From positions 1 through 64,000 of the forward strand of contig JANBRJ010000038.1 in NCBI GenBank assembly GCA_027577595.1: a DNA stretch of 64,000 bases, read 5' to 3'. Numbering within the stretch: position 1 is the first letter of the stretch; each line of letters opens with the position of its first letter. Origin of the DNA: Coemansia sp. RSA 487. Its lineage: Eukaryota; Kickxellomycota; Kickxellomycetes; Kickxellales; Kickxellaceae. The notes beneath the pieces were generated by a model. It searched no databases, was not told where the DNA came from, and was given only the letters and a program-made list of their open reading frames with translations. The translations under genes were made by a program, and so were the position numbers. Below are positions 38,697 through 50,600 of the stretch, piece after piece.

Positions 38697-41451
38697 TTAC
38701 CACGATCCGCCTTGGAACGAACCATGCTCAGCACTGCCTGCATTGTCGTGATATGATATAGGAGCGTTGTTCTCTTGATCCTCCTCCAAGTCCTGCGATT
38801 CCAAAGCATTCCCTTGGTAATCGGCGGCTACTTCCAGTGCTTCATCTTCATCTTCCGAATAATGAGCGTCAGAAGCAATCAAATCACCATCATCTTCATT
38901 GCTATCATACATGTCGGCATCCTCGTCCTGCGCTACATCCCTGTGTGCTGCTGTGTTGCCTCTTTTGCTATCTCTTCTGGAGCCGCTGCCATTATTTCCC
39001 CTGTCTCCCTTGCTTCTGCTGCGACTTCTGCTACGGCCACGATTAGGACTGCTGCTCACGCTATCAGACCTTTTTCTGTTGCTGTGCCTGTCAGTTCCGC
39101 TCTTTCCCGGACGCTCCATGTTCTGGCTCCTTCTTCGGTCACCCCTTTGGCGACGAGATTTGGATTTGGATGGGGAACGCGACTGCGATGCCGATACGGA
39201 GCGAGTCTGTCTTTTGCGCTGCCTGCCACTGCGGCTCCGATGCTTCTCGTCGCGGCTACGTGAGCATGACCTTGACCGTTCGCTAGAGGGCGAGCGAGAT
39301 GGCGAAATGGACTGCGATCTGCTTCTCTTTTTCTTGCTGGCACTGCTTTTCTTTGCATCGGACGGGTTTCCTGCCGCATCCTTCTCCGACGGCGACTTGA
39401 CAGACTCTAGGCTCACTCTGGAACGAGGCACACCCTGCTTGCTCAGGAAATTGCGTAACCCATCGCGCTCGGGCACGTATGGATCTGACTCACGTTGGTC
39501 GCTCGACAGCGTTCGCCCAATCTGGCTGCCCAAAATTCTCATCACTCTGGCAATCGAGCGGGGCGTGCCAACCACTTCGACGATACGCTCGCGGCTATCA
39601 GCTATGCGGTCGCGGTAGACGTAAACACGTCGCGCTGCACAATTGATCCTCGTGTTGATTAGGGTTTCGCTTTTCTGCCCGATAATTGCGCCGCACGTCT
39701 TGTGTGGAATCAGCAGACGGATCGGCACAAATGGCTTGTCCGTATCTACTTCTTTGCCACCGCGGCTGCGCGACTGAAGCGGATAGTCAATGTGCATTCC
39801 TTGCGAGATAAAGTGCTCGGAAAGCTCCTTAAATGCCTAAGGGACTGGCCAATTATTGTATTGCCGGGAGGAGGTAGGGGTGTAGAGAAGAGTGAAAGTC
39901 AAATACGTAGATCAGTAGACAGAGCGAGAGAGAGTACTGAATAGCTTGTTTACGAAGAAGTACAGCTTGTGCCAGGTCAAGCAAAGGGTAATGGTACAGA
40001 ACGGGATAATTAAAGGAGAGGTAAGACCGGCATAGGATAGAGGGCTCAGATGATGATGACGACGACGACGACGATGACGAGTAAGAGAAGCTGCTGAAAC
40101 ACCATAATTTGCCGTACTGCAGATACAAGGCACATTAAGCGAATGCTGGGTACGAAGAAGGGTAGAAAAAAGTACAGAATGGAGGAAGTGAATCTCCTGG
40201 TCTGCTGGAAGACTTGGAAGGAAGAGCAGAATCCAATAGACAGAACTACGTGTTCAGTGTAGCTTGCAGGAGAATAAAAGATAGCGGTCGGCCACAAATA
40301 TATGTGCACTTGTGGTCCAGTTTAGGACCATGCAACAGAGGCATTTTGAAGGGGAATAGGGGATAACACTGGTGTTGGTAGAAATCCGTTGCAGCTTCTC
40401 GGGGTGAGAAATTGCTGGATGGAGAAGAACTCGCTTGTAGAAATGCTCGCTTTTTTCTTCTAATGTAGCTTGAGGCGTTCAGAGTAAAGGCAAAAGATAT
40501 TACATACTTTCATTCCATGTCTCTAGTCTAGAGATTGGATACAAAAGCTCACGTAAAATACAAGTGAAGCTGCTCCTTGGGCAGGTGGACACAATAAGTA
40601 CAAGAAAACACGACCCAACACACAAACAAATCGCGCCTGCTAGCAATCATGATACATACCTCTGCTACGTCATCAACAGTGCCCTTGACAACCAAGATGC
40701 GGTCCTGTCGGTCGTTGGTTTCGTTCGAGATGCGCCAGTCGACTGCCGGCACGGTGCGGCGCAGCTTTGAGAGATGTGCGCCGCGCAGGCCAATTATGAT
40801 CCCGCCGTCTTCGTAGGGAAACACGCACCGCATGCTCACTTTGTCTCCATCCTGCGAGCGTGAGCGTGAGCGCGAGCGGCTGCGACGGCGGCTGCTACGG
40901 CGACGATCGCTGCGACGGGAGCGGCCACTTCGGTGACTACGGTCCCTGCTTCTGCTTCGACTTCTGCTTCGACTTTTGCTGGTGCTACGTGAGCGTGACC
41001 GCGACGCAGAACGTGCCCGTGTGCGCTTTGTCCGTGAGCGGGATCTCGACTTTGAACGCGGCGACCTGCTGCGTCTGCTGCTGCGTCTGCGGTGGCTATG
41101 GCGATGGCGCCGGCTACTAGAGTGCTTTTTGCTCCGGCTCTCCTTTGAGCTTCGCTTGTCGCTACGGCGGCTGCTACGCCCAGCCTTTGCGTCTCTGCCG
41201 TCATTCCCGCTATTTGTGTTGCCGTTCCCGCGATCCCTAGGCACAGGAGACGCTCCAGGTGTGCGAAGCACGCCCTTTGTTATATCGTCATTTCCCGGAA
41301 GCTCACTGCTCCCGGCCCCTGTCCCCAATAGCATGTGAAGCTCCTCAAGCTCATTTCTTTGTTCCTGAGGAACGGCTGTCTCTGCAGGCTTTGCAGGACC
41401 GCGTTTGCTCTGGTAATCCGACAGAGAGAAGCGCTTTGGCTCTTCATTCAT
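38697..41451 (-). CDS. KH-domain protein with RS-rich regions, two exons
   Basis: Exon 1 is 41451-40660 and exon 2 is 39836-38697, around an 823-nt intron (donor GTATGT, acceptor CCCTTAG). Splicing gives GTVDDVAE joined to AFKELSEHFISQG in phase, which completes the last helix of the first KH domain. The product has 643 residues. In order: an acidic/Gln N-terminus, an Arg-Ser region (about 95-200) like SR splicing factors, KH1 (about 205-280; GxxG loop reads GLRG), KH2 (about 300-365; loop reads GQKS, so the last Gly is lost), a second Arg-Ser region with Lys/Ser clusters, and an acidic C-terminus. KH domains bind single-stranded RNA or DNA. A role in splicing or mRNA fate in the nucleus is inferred from the RS content. 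It is the first of three KH genes within 11 kb. Confidence 0.85.
40050..40083. repeat. (GAT/GAC)n run in the intron of the KH-RS gene
   Basis: About eleven imperfect GAT/GAC units lie within the 823-nt intron. Confidence 0.85.
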
Positions 41452-42931
41452 TATTGCTGTCCTCTTTAGTTTTTCCTATCGCCACTCGGGGTAAGATGGA
41501 ATTCCAAAGTTATTAGTTTGTTGTAGCGTTGGAAAAATTAAAGAAAGCTCCCCTAGATTGAAATAAAAAATAAAAGCTTTGAATAACAAAGCTCGATTCA
41601 CAAACAACCTAATCTCTCTCTTCAACAGATATTGAATTCGAAATCTGCCACAATCAACAGAGCTGCGTTGCTGTTTAGTTTAGAGTAACTTTTTGACTTT
41701 GATTACAAATTCGTTTAAAGAACAACAGGCAGAAGAAATAAGGAAAATAAGGTACAACGATGCTTTGCTGAAAGACCAATGTGAAATGCGGAATATGAAA
41801 AGCGCTAATAGAAAAGAAACCTTTTTTGGACATTTTTGACCCGCACTGTTGGCTGGTGTTTGGAAAAGACTTTGCTGTAGCCAATAGCGAGTGAGATGCA
41901 CTTCAGATGCATGTAAATTTATTCTCGCATGCAGCCTTGGTGGCTCAGCTCGGGAAAATGCGACTCGCAAAATGATAAATGCCTTTCGTGCTGCTAACTC
42001 CTTTTTGAGCAGGCGGCATTGCTCTCCCAGCGATAGATGTCAAGCTTGCGCAGCCATGTCCTTGCCTGGGTATACTGTCATACTTCCCCGCACAAAGGCT
42101 GGCACGGTGGTGGGGGATATGTTTTCATGCTGTTTAAAAATAAAAGATAGATCTTCTTAATGAGACTGCCGCAAGCACTACAAAAATTTTTTGTGTGAAA
42201 CCACGCAAAACCACGTAAATTTGACTGTGGCTTTTGGAATTTATATAGTTATGCAGGTTGTGTTGTTTTATTCAGCGCTTACAAAGCACTGATTCTGCAA
42301 AGTGTCTCTTGTTTTCATTACCTTTCATCTGCACTCTGCTGCCGATTCTCCGACCACACACAACGCCAACACTTCGTCTCGCGCCCATCGCTGCTGTTCT
42401 ACGCACACAACCGCCATTGCTTCGATCGCAACGATCTCTTTTGCACACAGCATCGCCGCTGCTCCCCGCTTGACCCAAAATATGCACGCTTTTGACCAGT
42501 GAGCACTCACAATGACTTCCCTCCCTGCTTAAACTCTTTGTAGGGAAGTCGTTCTTCTCCACATACACACATAAACAAAAATCCCGCCACCATGTGTTGG
42601 AGTGGGAACACAATGTACACGCTCGCATTGTCCTTTTTGCACATCACATTCTTTCCATATTTGAGGCCAGCACCCGCCCCACACAGACATGCGCGCCGAC
42701 GCAAATATGTCTCCACATGAAACCTCGTCCGCGCCAGCTCTGGATACGGCCGATGCACTCCTCTCCTCGTTTCTTCTTCTCCTTTTCCCGCCAAGGTCAT
42801 TCCAATTTTATCAACAACCTTTTATTTGTTTTCAACGCTAGCATTACTCCTTGCATATAACCCTGGATAGAAAACCTCATACAAAACATATATCCTACAT
42901 ATACGTACGTGCACGCCACAGCAACGCTCCG
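41452..42931. other. Divergent spacer between two KH-domain genes
   Basis: No gene is supported in 1.48 kb. It must hold the promoters of both KH genes. The right half (42280-42900) is C-rich with short pyrimidine tracts and looks like a leader or non-coding first exon of the gene starting at 42932. Confidence 0.4.
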
Positions 42932-44754
42932 ATGATTACACCGACGGAGGAGCATCAGGAAATAGCCAGCACAAAGCAGGTGTCCAAAGTAGGACTCGAC
43001 AAGACGTTCATCTCGGTTGAAACAGGTAAAGTATTTGCCACATACTCCATTGCAAGAATCGTGTTAAAGCTCCACGACGAGAGACATCGCATGGTTCTGT
43101 TACTTTGCCGTTTATGTTTGCGGGTGCTGCCAAATGAGAAAGCCATTGAAGGAAATGGATCTAAAAATAAATTCTTTTTTCATGTCCACTATGGAAAATC
43201 CCGAAAATGAAAACGCAATAGCTATCGATGGATTCTATCCTACAACGCCTTTAGTGGGGAATGAGGATCTAGATACGCCGACCACACCTGTTAGCGCCAT
43301 GATTTTGGGGCCTACCACCATTCTAGGTGTGCCACCAACAGGAAAGCCGATTCAGCAAGCTTCCAACAATGAGCAGCCAAAAGCACATGGCGAGTTGACA
43401 GTCAGGCTCATATTTCCAAACAAAGATGGCGGGATGCTGATTGGCAAGGACGGCCGACATATAAACATGCTTAAAGAAGCTACCTCAGCAAGCTGGACTA
43501 TCACTAGAACCACCGCTGAGCAAGAAGACCGCATTGTCATCATCTCCGGTTCAATAAACGATGTAGTCGATGTAAGTAGGGCTTAACAAAGAGTAAAGCA
43601 GATCTGAATGCGAAAAAGCTGCTCTTTGTCCAGAGATTACTCCACAAGAACTCTATTGTTTCTTTCCATATTTCCACACTACACTTGCCCACGCTCATCC
43701 ACATACCTGTACTTGATACTTTAACTCCAACTATTATTCGAGGGTATAGGCCGTCTATTTTCTAGCTGAGCACATAAACAAGCAGCAGCAGCAGCAACAT
43801 AATATGGATAGGTCAAGGGGCTTTGAGCCGCATCCGCCGGTCCTCCGGTTCCTTTTCCCGTTCAAGAGCATCGGTGCTATTCTGGGTATGGGCGGGTCGC
43901 GTGCCACTAAGCTCAGAGCAGAGACAGGCATAACTCGGTTTCACATATTCGAGGATTCAATCCCATTCACCCAAGAGCGCATTGTCGAGATGGGCGGATC
44001 TTCTTTGGCACTAAAGACAGCAACGATGCTGATGCTCAGGTCTACAGAAAGCACGCTTCGCCAGATGCAGGAGACATCCACTCTGTACCAGCCAGTGAAA
44101 AACGGTCTCCTTCAGATGATAGCACGTGATTCTGGGCACAGAGACGATCTGTTTACCACAAACACCGACAGGACCCGTGCGGGACCCAAACACGTGCATA
44201 CAAAGCGGTCAGCTGTTGGGTCTGACGATAGAAGGGGCGGAGACAGGAAGCGATCTCGGTCGTTGCTTAGGATCGACGATGACGACGACTATGGCCGGGC
44301 AAAGGGCAGCTTGCCTTCGGAGAGTGGGAAAAAGTCACGTCGCATGTCTGACAACAGCGACTACAGGCGTGATTCAGCGCGCAGCAACCGCTCGCGTCGC
44401 GGCTCTGAGTCGTCGTCAAGGTCCCAAAGGTGCAACTCATACAAAACACCGCACTCACGCGACTCAGAACCGCCCAAATCAAGACACTGCGAAAGAAGCA
44501 ACAGCCGATACACAGCAGAGAAAACAGAGAATAAGCTCGTCATTTCAGACAGTATAGCTGGACGCTTGATTGGCCGCAACGGCTGTTGCTTGACCTCGCT
44601 GCAAGAACGCAGCGGCGCCAAAATAACGCTGTCGCCTCGTATACAGGGCATGCCAGACCGTGTTGTGACTATGACTGGTAGCCACGAACAAGTGAATAAG
44701 GCGTACAAACTCATAAAAACCACCATGCGGGACTTTGAACATACAAGCCACTAA
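42932..44754 (+). CDS. Triple-KH RNA-binding protein (PCBP/Rnc1-like), three exons
   Basis: Proposed exons are 42932-43025, 43222-43571 and 43771-44754. The second junction (GTAAGT donor at 43572, acceptor ending GCTGAG at 43770) is in phase. The first (donor GTAAAG, acceptor CAATAG) is also in phase, but the alternative of a simple start at ATG 43182 without exon 1 cannot be excluded. KH1 has the loop GKDG (PNKDGGMLIGKDGRHINML), KH2 has GMGG (FKSIGAILGMGGSRATKLR), and KH3 near the C-terminus has GRNG (AGRLIGRNGCCLTSLQE). Between KH2 and KH3 lies an Arg/Ser/Asp-rich linker. Three KH domains with the second pair split by a linker is the PCBP/hnRNP-K layout, which binds C-rich RNA. Its role is inferred as mRNA regulation. 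It converges with CSN4 at a 62-bp gap. Confidence 0.8.
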
Positions 44755-44816
44755 ACACCCAGTTTTCCATTGCCTCAATTGCATTAATCATTCAAAGCCA
44801 AAATGAGAAAAGGAAA

Positions 44817-46178
44817 CTAGTCCATGCTTCTAAACAACATCTTTGCGTAGACAGGCTGGCGCTCAATCAGCATATCAACGGCATCTTCGACAGCCGTGCA
44901 CAGATTGACGATTCTCTCGTCCCACTTTGCGGCAACTTGCTCGCGCAGGTGCATTGGCGGAGGCTGTGCGGACGCCTGGCTCTTGAGGAGAATTGCTGCA
45001 GAAACCTCCTTCACCTCACGCGCACCTTCGAACGTGATGAGACCGGCTATCTGGTCGATGTGTCCTTTCATTCTGCTCTCGGCAATCATTCGTGCGCAGA
45101 TAAGCTCAGCATCCTCGACGTTTGTTCCAAGCATGAGGCCCAGGTTTTCGAACCTGATGTTTGTGTAAAGCGACGAAAGAACAAAGACGTTGTGCTCGCG
45201 AACAGCATGCTCGAGAAGAGTGCTACGGTCGTCTGCAGTCCTTTGGCGCTGATGCTTCTCGAGGAACTGGCTGCTACTTTCCACCTCGAATGGCGTGATT
45301 AGGCGTTGCAAAAACATCTTTTCAAGCAGCTGGAAGCACTCGCACGACGCAGCCTCAGTCATGCGATACAGACTGGCCAGAATGCGTATCTTTTGCGGCC
45401 CAGCCGATGCCAGGACTGCACACTTAATTGCCTTGTTTAGCAACTCGTTTTTCTCCTCAGCGTTGCCAGACACGGAGTGTGCAAAGCTATTGCGGTATCC
45501 GTTGGCCGCTTCGATATACTTTTGCGACCGATCCAGGATGCATGCTTGCAAGTAGCGATACCTGCGGCAAAGCTCCTCGTCCTTGATCGAGAGTACCAAT
45601 GATGTCGCGCGGTTTAGCGTGTGTGCTGCCTGACCCAGGTTATTGGCACGCAGGAACAGCTCCATAGTTTTGATGTACACGTCAAATTTTATCTTTGTAT
45701 CGACCGATTTATGCGACTGGTCAAAGCGGATCTCCTGTAGCATATTCGCAGCCTCTTCCCACGACTTTTCGTCTACCAGAACATTAGCAAACGCTTGCCT
45801 TGTCTTTATAATGATATCGCCGTACACTGATGTCCTCTGCTGGATCTTGTCCAGCAGATAGCTCAAAAGCTCTTTTCTGGTCGCCAAGCCCAGAGCAACG
45901 TCTCCATCGTCTGTCATAGGCACCAGCTCGCCAAGGAACATTATGGATGTTGTTTGCACCATGTGGTCGCTTAGGCATGCGTCAACCATACCTTTGAGGA
46001 CGCTGAGCTGCGTCTGCTGTCGCTGGTCATTTGAATCGTGGCTCGCTTTTGCTGCCTTATTTAGACTGTTCTTTATGAGCGCGTTTATACCGCTTTTGGT
46101 TTCAGCTTCCGATGCCACGGTGCTGCTGCTATGGAAAAGAGCAGAGATTTCGGAGGCAATCTGCTGAAGTTCTGTCAT
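44817..46178 (-). CDS. CSN4: COP9 signalosome complex subunit 4 (CSN4)
   Basis: The 453-residue single-exon protein has the CSN4 layout. Its N-terminal helical repeat region includes LGQAAHTLNRATSLVLSIKDEELCRRYRYLQACILD and KCAVLASAGPQKIRILASLYRMTEAA. The C-terminal PCI domain includes LLEHAVREHNVFVLSSLYTNIRFENLGLMLGTNVEDAELICARMIAESRMKGHIDQIAGLITFE. It ends with a helix (WDERIVNLCTAVEDAVDMLIERQP), as in the family. Known: CSN4 is a scaffold subunit of the COP9 signalosome, which removes Nedd8 from cullins in the nucleus and cytosol. The ATG at 46178 was chosen over 13 more codons of leader-like sequence. It diverges from the KH gene at 46788. Confidence 0.93.
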   Translation of the reverse strand: MTELQQIASEISALFHSSSTVASEAETKSGINALIKNSLNKAAKASHDSNDQRQQTQLSVLKGMVDACLSDHMVQTTSIMFLGELVPMTDDGDVALGLATRKELLSYLLDKIQQRTSVYGDIIIKTRQAFANVLVDEKSWEEAANMLQEIRFDQSHKSVDTKIKFDVYIKTMELFLRANNLGQAAHTLNRATSLVLSIKDEELCRRYRYLQACILDRSQKYIEAANGYRNSFAHSVSGNAEEKNELLNKAIKCAVLASAGPQKIRILASLYRMTEAASCECFQLLEKMFLQRLITPFEVESSSQFLEKHQRQRTADDRSTLLEHAVREHNVFVLSSLYTNIRFENLGLMLGTNVEDAELICARMIAESRMKGHIDQIAGLITFEGAREVKEVSAAILLKSQASAQPPPMHLREQVAAKWDERIVNLCTAVEDAVDMLIERQPVYAKMLFRSMD

Positions 46179-46787
46179 TATTGTAAAAGCGTTCTGTTGA
46201 GGCAAGACGACAAACAAATCGAAGGATTCAATACGAGATTACCTGTCGTATATACTTTTACTACAGCAGAAATTAAAAGAACGAAAACGAAAACAGACAA
46301 ATACCAGACATGCAGCATCTTGACTGCGCTTCTTTACATTATTCATTCACGTGATTATAGTATTGCTTTTTTATTTGATGTTAGCCTGAGATTGGCTGGC
46401 TGCAGGTACTTGCAAAATACGGGCTTTGTATTGGCAGGAAAAGAACAAGAAAAGCAATGCAACGCGTTCAGTGAAAAATGGCTTTCGCTTTCAAAGGCAA
46501 TAATTCTCTGTTCGTCTTTGCCTGTTTTTCTTTCAATATTATTTTTACTTATCAAATTGGATACCGCCCGCCTGCTTCATGGCAACACTCTAGTAACCAG
46601 CTTGACACTTACTTTTCTTATTCTTGACAATCTAAACACGGTGCAGTGAATCTCAACTAGCCTGTCTTAAATCTAACAGTTTAATTTCGCTTTCTTCTTT
46701 CTCCTCAAAAGCAACAACGGCGGCTGTCTTTACTCAAGTAGCTGTATCTATTCCTTCTGCTTGCAAGCGTGAAATCAGTCGTTAGAG
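46179..46787. other. Divergent promoter region between CSN4 and a KH gene
   Basis: No gene is supported. The 609-bp spacer serves both genes; a 172-codon frame on the plus strand here has no family features. Confidence 0.4.
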
Positions 46788-49064
46788 ATGTCGGACATTG
46801 GCGATAATTCAGATCTGTTTACGATTTCAACTGTTCCCGACGAAGCAGTCGGAGAAAATGATGCTGCTAGCCAGGGCCAGAGCGTAGCTTTAGACAACGC
46901 CGAAACATCCAAGGCATCAAAGGCAGGTTCTGCTCCAAAGGCCAAGAACAAGAATAAGCGTACGCGTAAAAGCTCCAAGGCAGGAAAGGCTACAACCACC
47001 GAGCAAGAAGCCGAGGATATTAACCTCCATGTAGAGTCTGGTTGGTCCGACGATGAGAAATACGACAAGGACCACCCTTCCAAGCGCATAGCTGCCAACG
47101 GAGAGAACGGAAGCCCTGTCGCTGTAAAGAAGGCGAGTAGCCACCTCGAGAGCTTTACTGTCCGTGCGGTTGTTACGCGTAAAGATGTGGACGTGATATT
47201 CGAGGCCGAAGCCGGCAAGAAAGAAGAAATTGAGCAGCAGACTGCTACCTCGATTACGATTGTGGCGGGGAAGGATGATCCCGAGATCGTTGTTGACCGT
47301 GTTCTTTCGATTAAAGGACATATTGACGATGTTGCTACAACATACAAGATAATAGCTGAGGGCATGCTAAAGATCAAGCAAAGTGCAGCAGCAGCAGCAA
47401 AGGATACGAAGAATACCATGGAGTCTGACGCCGTTGCTGGTTCCGAACAAGATAACCAAATGGATGGTGGCAACACTGTTCCTGCAAGCATCAGCAAGGA
47501 AAGCGAGCACAACGATCACCAAGATGACAACGACGAGCCGGTTGTCGATGGCGAGGATGCTCCCAATGCTGAAGAACCGGTCGCTACCGAAGATTCTTCG
47601 ACTAATGCCGCAGAAACAGCTTTGGATGTAGAAGGTTCCGATGATAAGAAATCAAAGGAGGCCGCACGCAAGGAAGCTGCCGCAAGACGGGTCACACTGC
47701 GCATGCTGGTTCCACACAAGTGCGTTGGCAGCATCATGGGCCATGGTGGAAAGACTATCAACAACATTCGCGAAGTGACTTCCGTCAACATCCACACCTC
47801 CGAGTCTACGTTACCTTTATCCTCCGAACGTATTGTGGAGATTGTTGGCGCACCAGAGTCCATTGAAAAGGCACTCCGGTTGATTGCCGAAGCGCTCACA
47901 AAAGACATTGCTGCATATACCAGCGCCGATTACTATGTGCCTGCTGCAAACCTGCCTTCGGCAATGACTGTTGAAACGCAGAGCCGGAAGCGAAAGGACA
48001 ATAAGCGCCATGGACCTCACAACGATAGCCGCGCTGGAAACAAGGGGCATCACCAGGGAAATAGGGGAAGTGGGTTCCGTTCGAACAACAGTGGTGGGTA
48101 TGGAGGCAACCGCCAACACAGCAATACCACGGCCAGCCACAGGAACGTCAGCAGTCACAACAATGGCAACGGATATAATAACCGCAGCGTCGGTGCTGTG
48201 CCCCAGGGAGGCGGACGCAATGACAGATACGGTAGACAAAATGACCGCCAAGGTGTACGCGGGCGCGGTCCTTCGTCGATGAGCCATTCAAACCGGATTC
48301 CTGTAGGTAGTAGCAGCGGTGGTCCGCAGGGACAGCAGGGCCAATACAACAATGGTGGCAGCTATCGCGCAGGAAACCAGCAAAGCGGCCCTAGGCAACC
48401 CATCTTGCACGGACATGGAGGAACGGCCATGGGGTACAACAGTGGCTATGTGATGCCAGCCGCAAGTACATATACCGGTTACGCTGGGCAGGGTACAGCA
48501 GTTAGCGGAGGAGGCACCCCTGGCACGCGTTACGGTAACGTTGCATCTACGGTCAGACCCACACACGCGGTGGGTACATATGGCACAGGCTATGGTGTGT
48601 CATCTCCCGCTTACCAGTTCCCCGCGCCAGTCAGCTATGCGTATGCACCTGCGCCGATGCAAGGCATCTACAACAATCAGCCAGCACAAGCAGTCAATAA
48701 TTCATACCCTTCAAGATCATATGCATCGCATGGCGGCCGCCCACAGCAGATGCCGCAGCCATCAATGGGAATCGGCTCGTCTGGCGCCGGACCAGGCATG
48801 GGCGGATCTGTTGGGGAGACTGCCGGACAGGCAATTCAGCAGATGTATGTATCTAGTGACAAGATCGGTGCGGTCATTGGTCGTCGTGGCGAAACAATCA
48901 ATGAGATCCGTAGATCCACCAATGCGCGTGTAGAGATTCAGGACTCTGCACAAGGTGCTAAGAAGAGGCTTGTTCTTATTACCGGCGCCTATGAGCAAGT
49001 GCGTTCAGCTTACCACATGATCAATGAAAAGCTTGAAGCCGCACGCCAGCCCACACGTCCTTAA
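46788..49064 (+). CDS. Triple-KH RNA-binding protein (Rnc1/Pbp2-like) with Gly/Asn-rich linker
   Basis: The 758-residue protein is intronless. KH1 (about 120-195; FTVRAVVTRKDVDVIFEAEAG) has lost its GxxG loop and is probably unable to grip RNA in the usual way. KH2 (about 300-375) has RVTLRMLVPHKCVGSIMGHGG with loop GHGG. KH3 (about 685-755) has QMYVSSDKIGAVIGRRGETINEI with loop GRRG. Between KH2 and KH3 lies a 300-residue Gly/Asn/Ser/Gln linker with repeated NNGG, RGNRG and YG patches, typical of phase-separating RNA-binding proteins. The N-terminus is acidic with a basic KNKKRTRKSSK patch. Known relatives stabilise mRNAs (fission yeast Rnc1, yeast Pbp2). It is the third KH protein in this neighbourhood. 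The TAA at 49062 ends it cleanly. Confidence 0.88.
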   Translation: MSDIGDNSDLFTISTVPDEAVGENDAASQGQSVALDNAETSKASKAGSAPKAKNKNKRTRKSSKAGKATTTEQEAEDINLHVESGWSDDEKYDKDHPSKRIAANGENGSPVAVKKASSHLESFTVRAVVTRKDVDVIFEAEAGKKEEIEQQTATSITIVAGKDDPEIVVDRVLSIKGHIDDVATTYKIIAEGMLKIKQSAAAAAKDTKNTMESDAVAGSEQDNQMDGGNTVPASISKESEHNDHQDDNDEPVVDGEDAPNAEEPVATEDSSTNAAETALDVEGSDDKKSKEAARKEAAARRVTLRMLVPHKCVGSIMGHGGKTINNIREVTSVNIHTSESTLPLSSERIVEIVGAPESIEKALRLIAEALTKDIAAYTSADYYVPAANLPSAMTVETQSRKRKDNKRHGPHNDSRAGNKGHHQGNRGSGFRSNNSGGYGGNRQHSNTTASHRNVSSHNNGNGYNNRSVGAVPQGGGRNDRYGRQNDRQGVRGRGPSSMSHSNRIPVGSSSGGPQGQQGQYNNGGSYRAGNQQSGPRQPILHGHGGTAMGYNSGYVMPAASTYTGYAGQGTAVSGGGTPGTRYGNVASTVRPTHAVGTYGTGYGVSSPAYQFPAPVSYAYAPAPMQGIYNNQPAQAVNNSYPSRSYASHGGRPQQMPQPSMGIGSSGAGPGMGGSVGETAGQAIQQMYVSSDKIGAVIGRRGETINEIRRSTNARVEIQDSAQGAKKRLVLITGAYEQVRSAYHMINEKLEAARQPTRP

Positions 49065-50310
49065 GAGGGCCTCAGTATGCTTTATCCTGTGGCCGCGCTT
49101 CCTCTATCGATGCAAAGACATCAATAACCTTTTTCACCTTTTAGTGAACTCGCACCATTCCTATTAGCGGCGGCTCCCATCCCCAAATGCTCCACTTTGT
49201 TCGTCCTCTCCTTTTATTAAAATGCATTTTCTTTGCTGGGCAATGGCCCTTCCTATCCATCCCTCCCCTTCCTGAACGCTCCGCTGTTTTAAAGGTAAGA
49301 TAATATGTTTAGGTATTTGCCTTTTCTGCATAGCATTTTTGAATGGCTGATGTTTGACACATGTTTTGCTGTTGTAATCTCTTCTCTAAGCCGCCCAAGC
49401 AGAGCCTACAGTTTATGCTATTCCTCTGTATCTGATTTAACTGAACCTCCTGATCATGAACAATGTTTCTTTCCACTTTTCTATAGCGTCTGTAGTTTCA
49501 GAATGTGACAAACTTTCCCCTCTAACGCCTATTCTCTTTGTTCTAGTCGTCTGGGGTATGCTACGTATATTTTTGGACGTTCGGTTTCTTCTTTTTGCTT
49601 TGGCATTAGTTCGCGTGTTCTTTGCTGTTTACTCCATCTTTTTGGCTTTCCTCGGGATGCACTTCCTCCACTTGGTCCTGCAAGTGCTGTTTTTGCGTTG
49701 AGGCTCACGTCTAGTCTTGGTTTACCCCATGTGGCTTAATTTTGAAATATCCAGAGGCTTGATGGGCGTCAACGCCCGTTCCGTGGTCTCTAGGCTTCCT
49801 ATACCCAATGGTCATGGTGGTCTTTGTGACTAGACCAGTAGGATTCTTTTCACCCAAAGCATGTCAGCAAGTTCAGCCAAGTCGCTTCACTCTACCACGA
49901 ATCCACAATACCTTCTCTTCCAGAGGCAAGGTGGGCGCATCACAGGACATCTAGCACAGACTCTAGCCAAAGTATTTGGAGCCTGGTCGTTCAATTCCAA
50001 CTACAAATCCACAAAAAATAGTACTGGTGTGGAGCGCAGCAATTTTCTTGCGTTTGTTTTCTGTTTTTTATTTTCAAATTACATATCCTTACCCCTTTTC
50101 CTTTAGAGGCAATACTGATGCTACATCTCCCCCATTCCCTGTATATCTTGCCCAACTATAATTTACCAGACATGGAAGGATTTTCCTGCACCTATAATTC
50201 AGCGTATGGACCATCTGTCCCCTTTAAGGCTTTGTGATCCGATCCAGAACTTGTATTTATACTCATATTGATATTCGCTGTATAACTACTCTCACTAAAG
50301 GAACCGAGAA

Positions 50311-50600
50311 ACTGTTTAACGAGTTGAGAGAAAGTTAAAAGAAAATACCTTTTTAAAACTAATATCAAATAGAGATTAGAAAGATTAAATGCGTAGAGCA
50401 ATTTGTAAATGAACAATAGAAGACCAAGTGGCCAAACCGGTAAAGAGAAAAGAAAAAGTAATCAATGCTTTGTGGGGTTGTTTTTCTATTAAATTTTGTG
50501 AACATATCAGTCCAAGCCGATCAACGCACAGGAGATGTCAACATTCCAGAGCGTAATCTGATCATAACATGTTCAGGTTTCAACAGAAAACAAGCCACAC
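50311..50600 (+). repeat. Degenerate direct repeat, copy A
   Basis: It aligns by eye with copy B 1,589 bp downstream. Shared landmarks in order: ACTGTTTAACGAGTTG, TGTGGGGTTGTTT and CCAGAGCGTAATCTGATCA (50546-50564). The spacing is preserved with small gaps. Confidence 0.6.

Noticed and set aside
42851-43025. Start of the middle KH protein at ATG 42932
   Set aside because: Not rejected outright, but kept as a proposed exon only; a start at 43182 without splicing is also possible.
49765-49778. Perfect GGGCGT/ACGCCC palindrome
   Set aside because: Too small to call a terminator or element end in a eukaryote; no other signal nearby.
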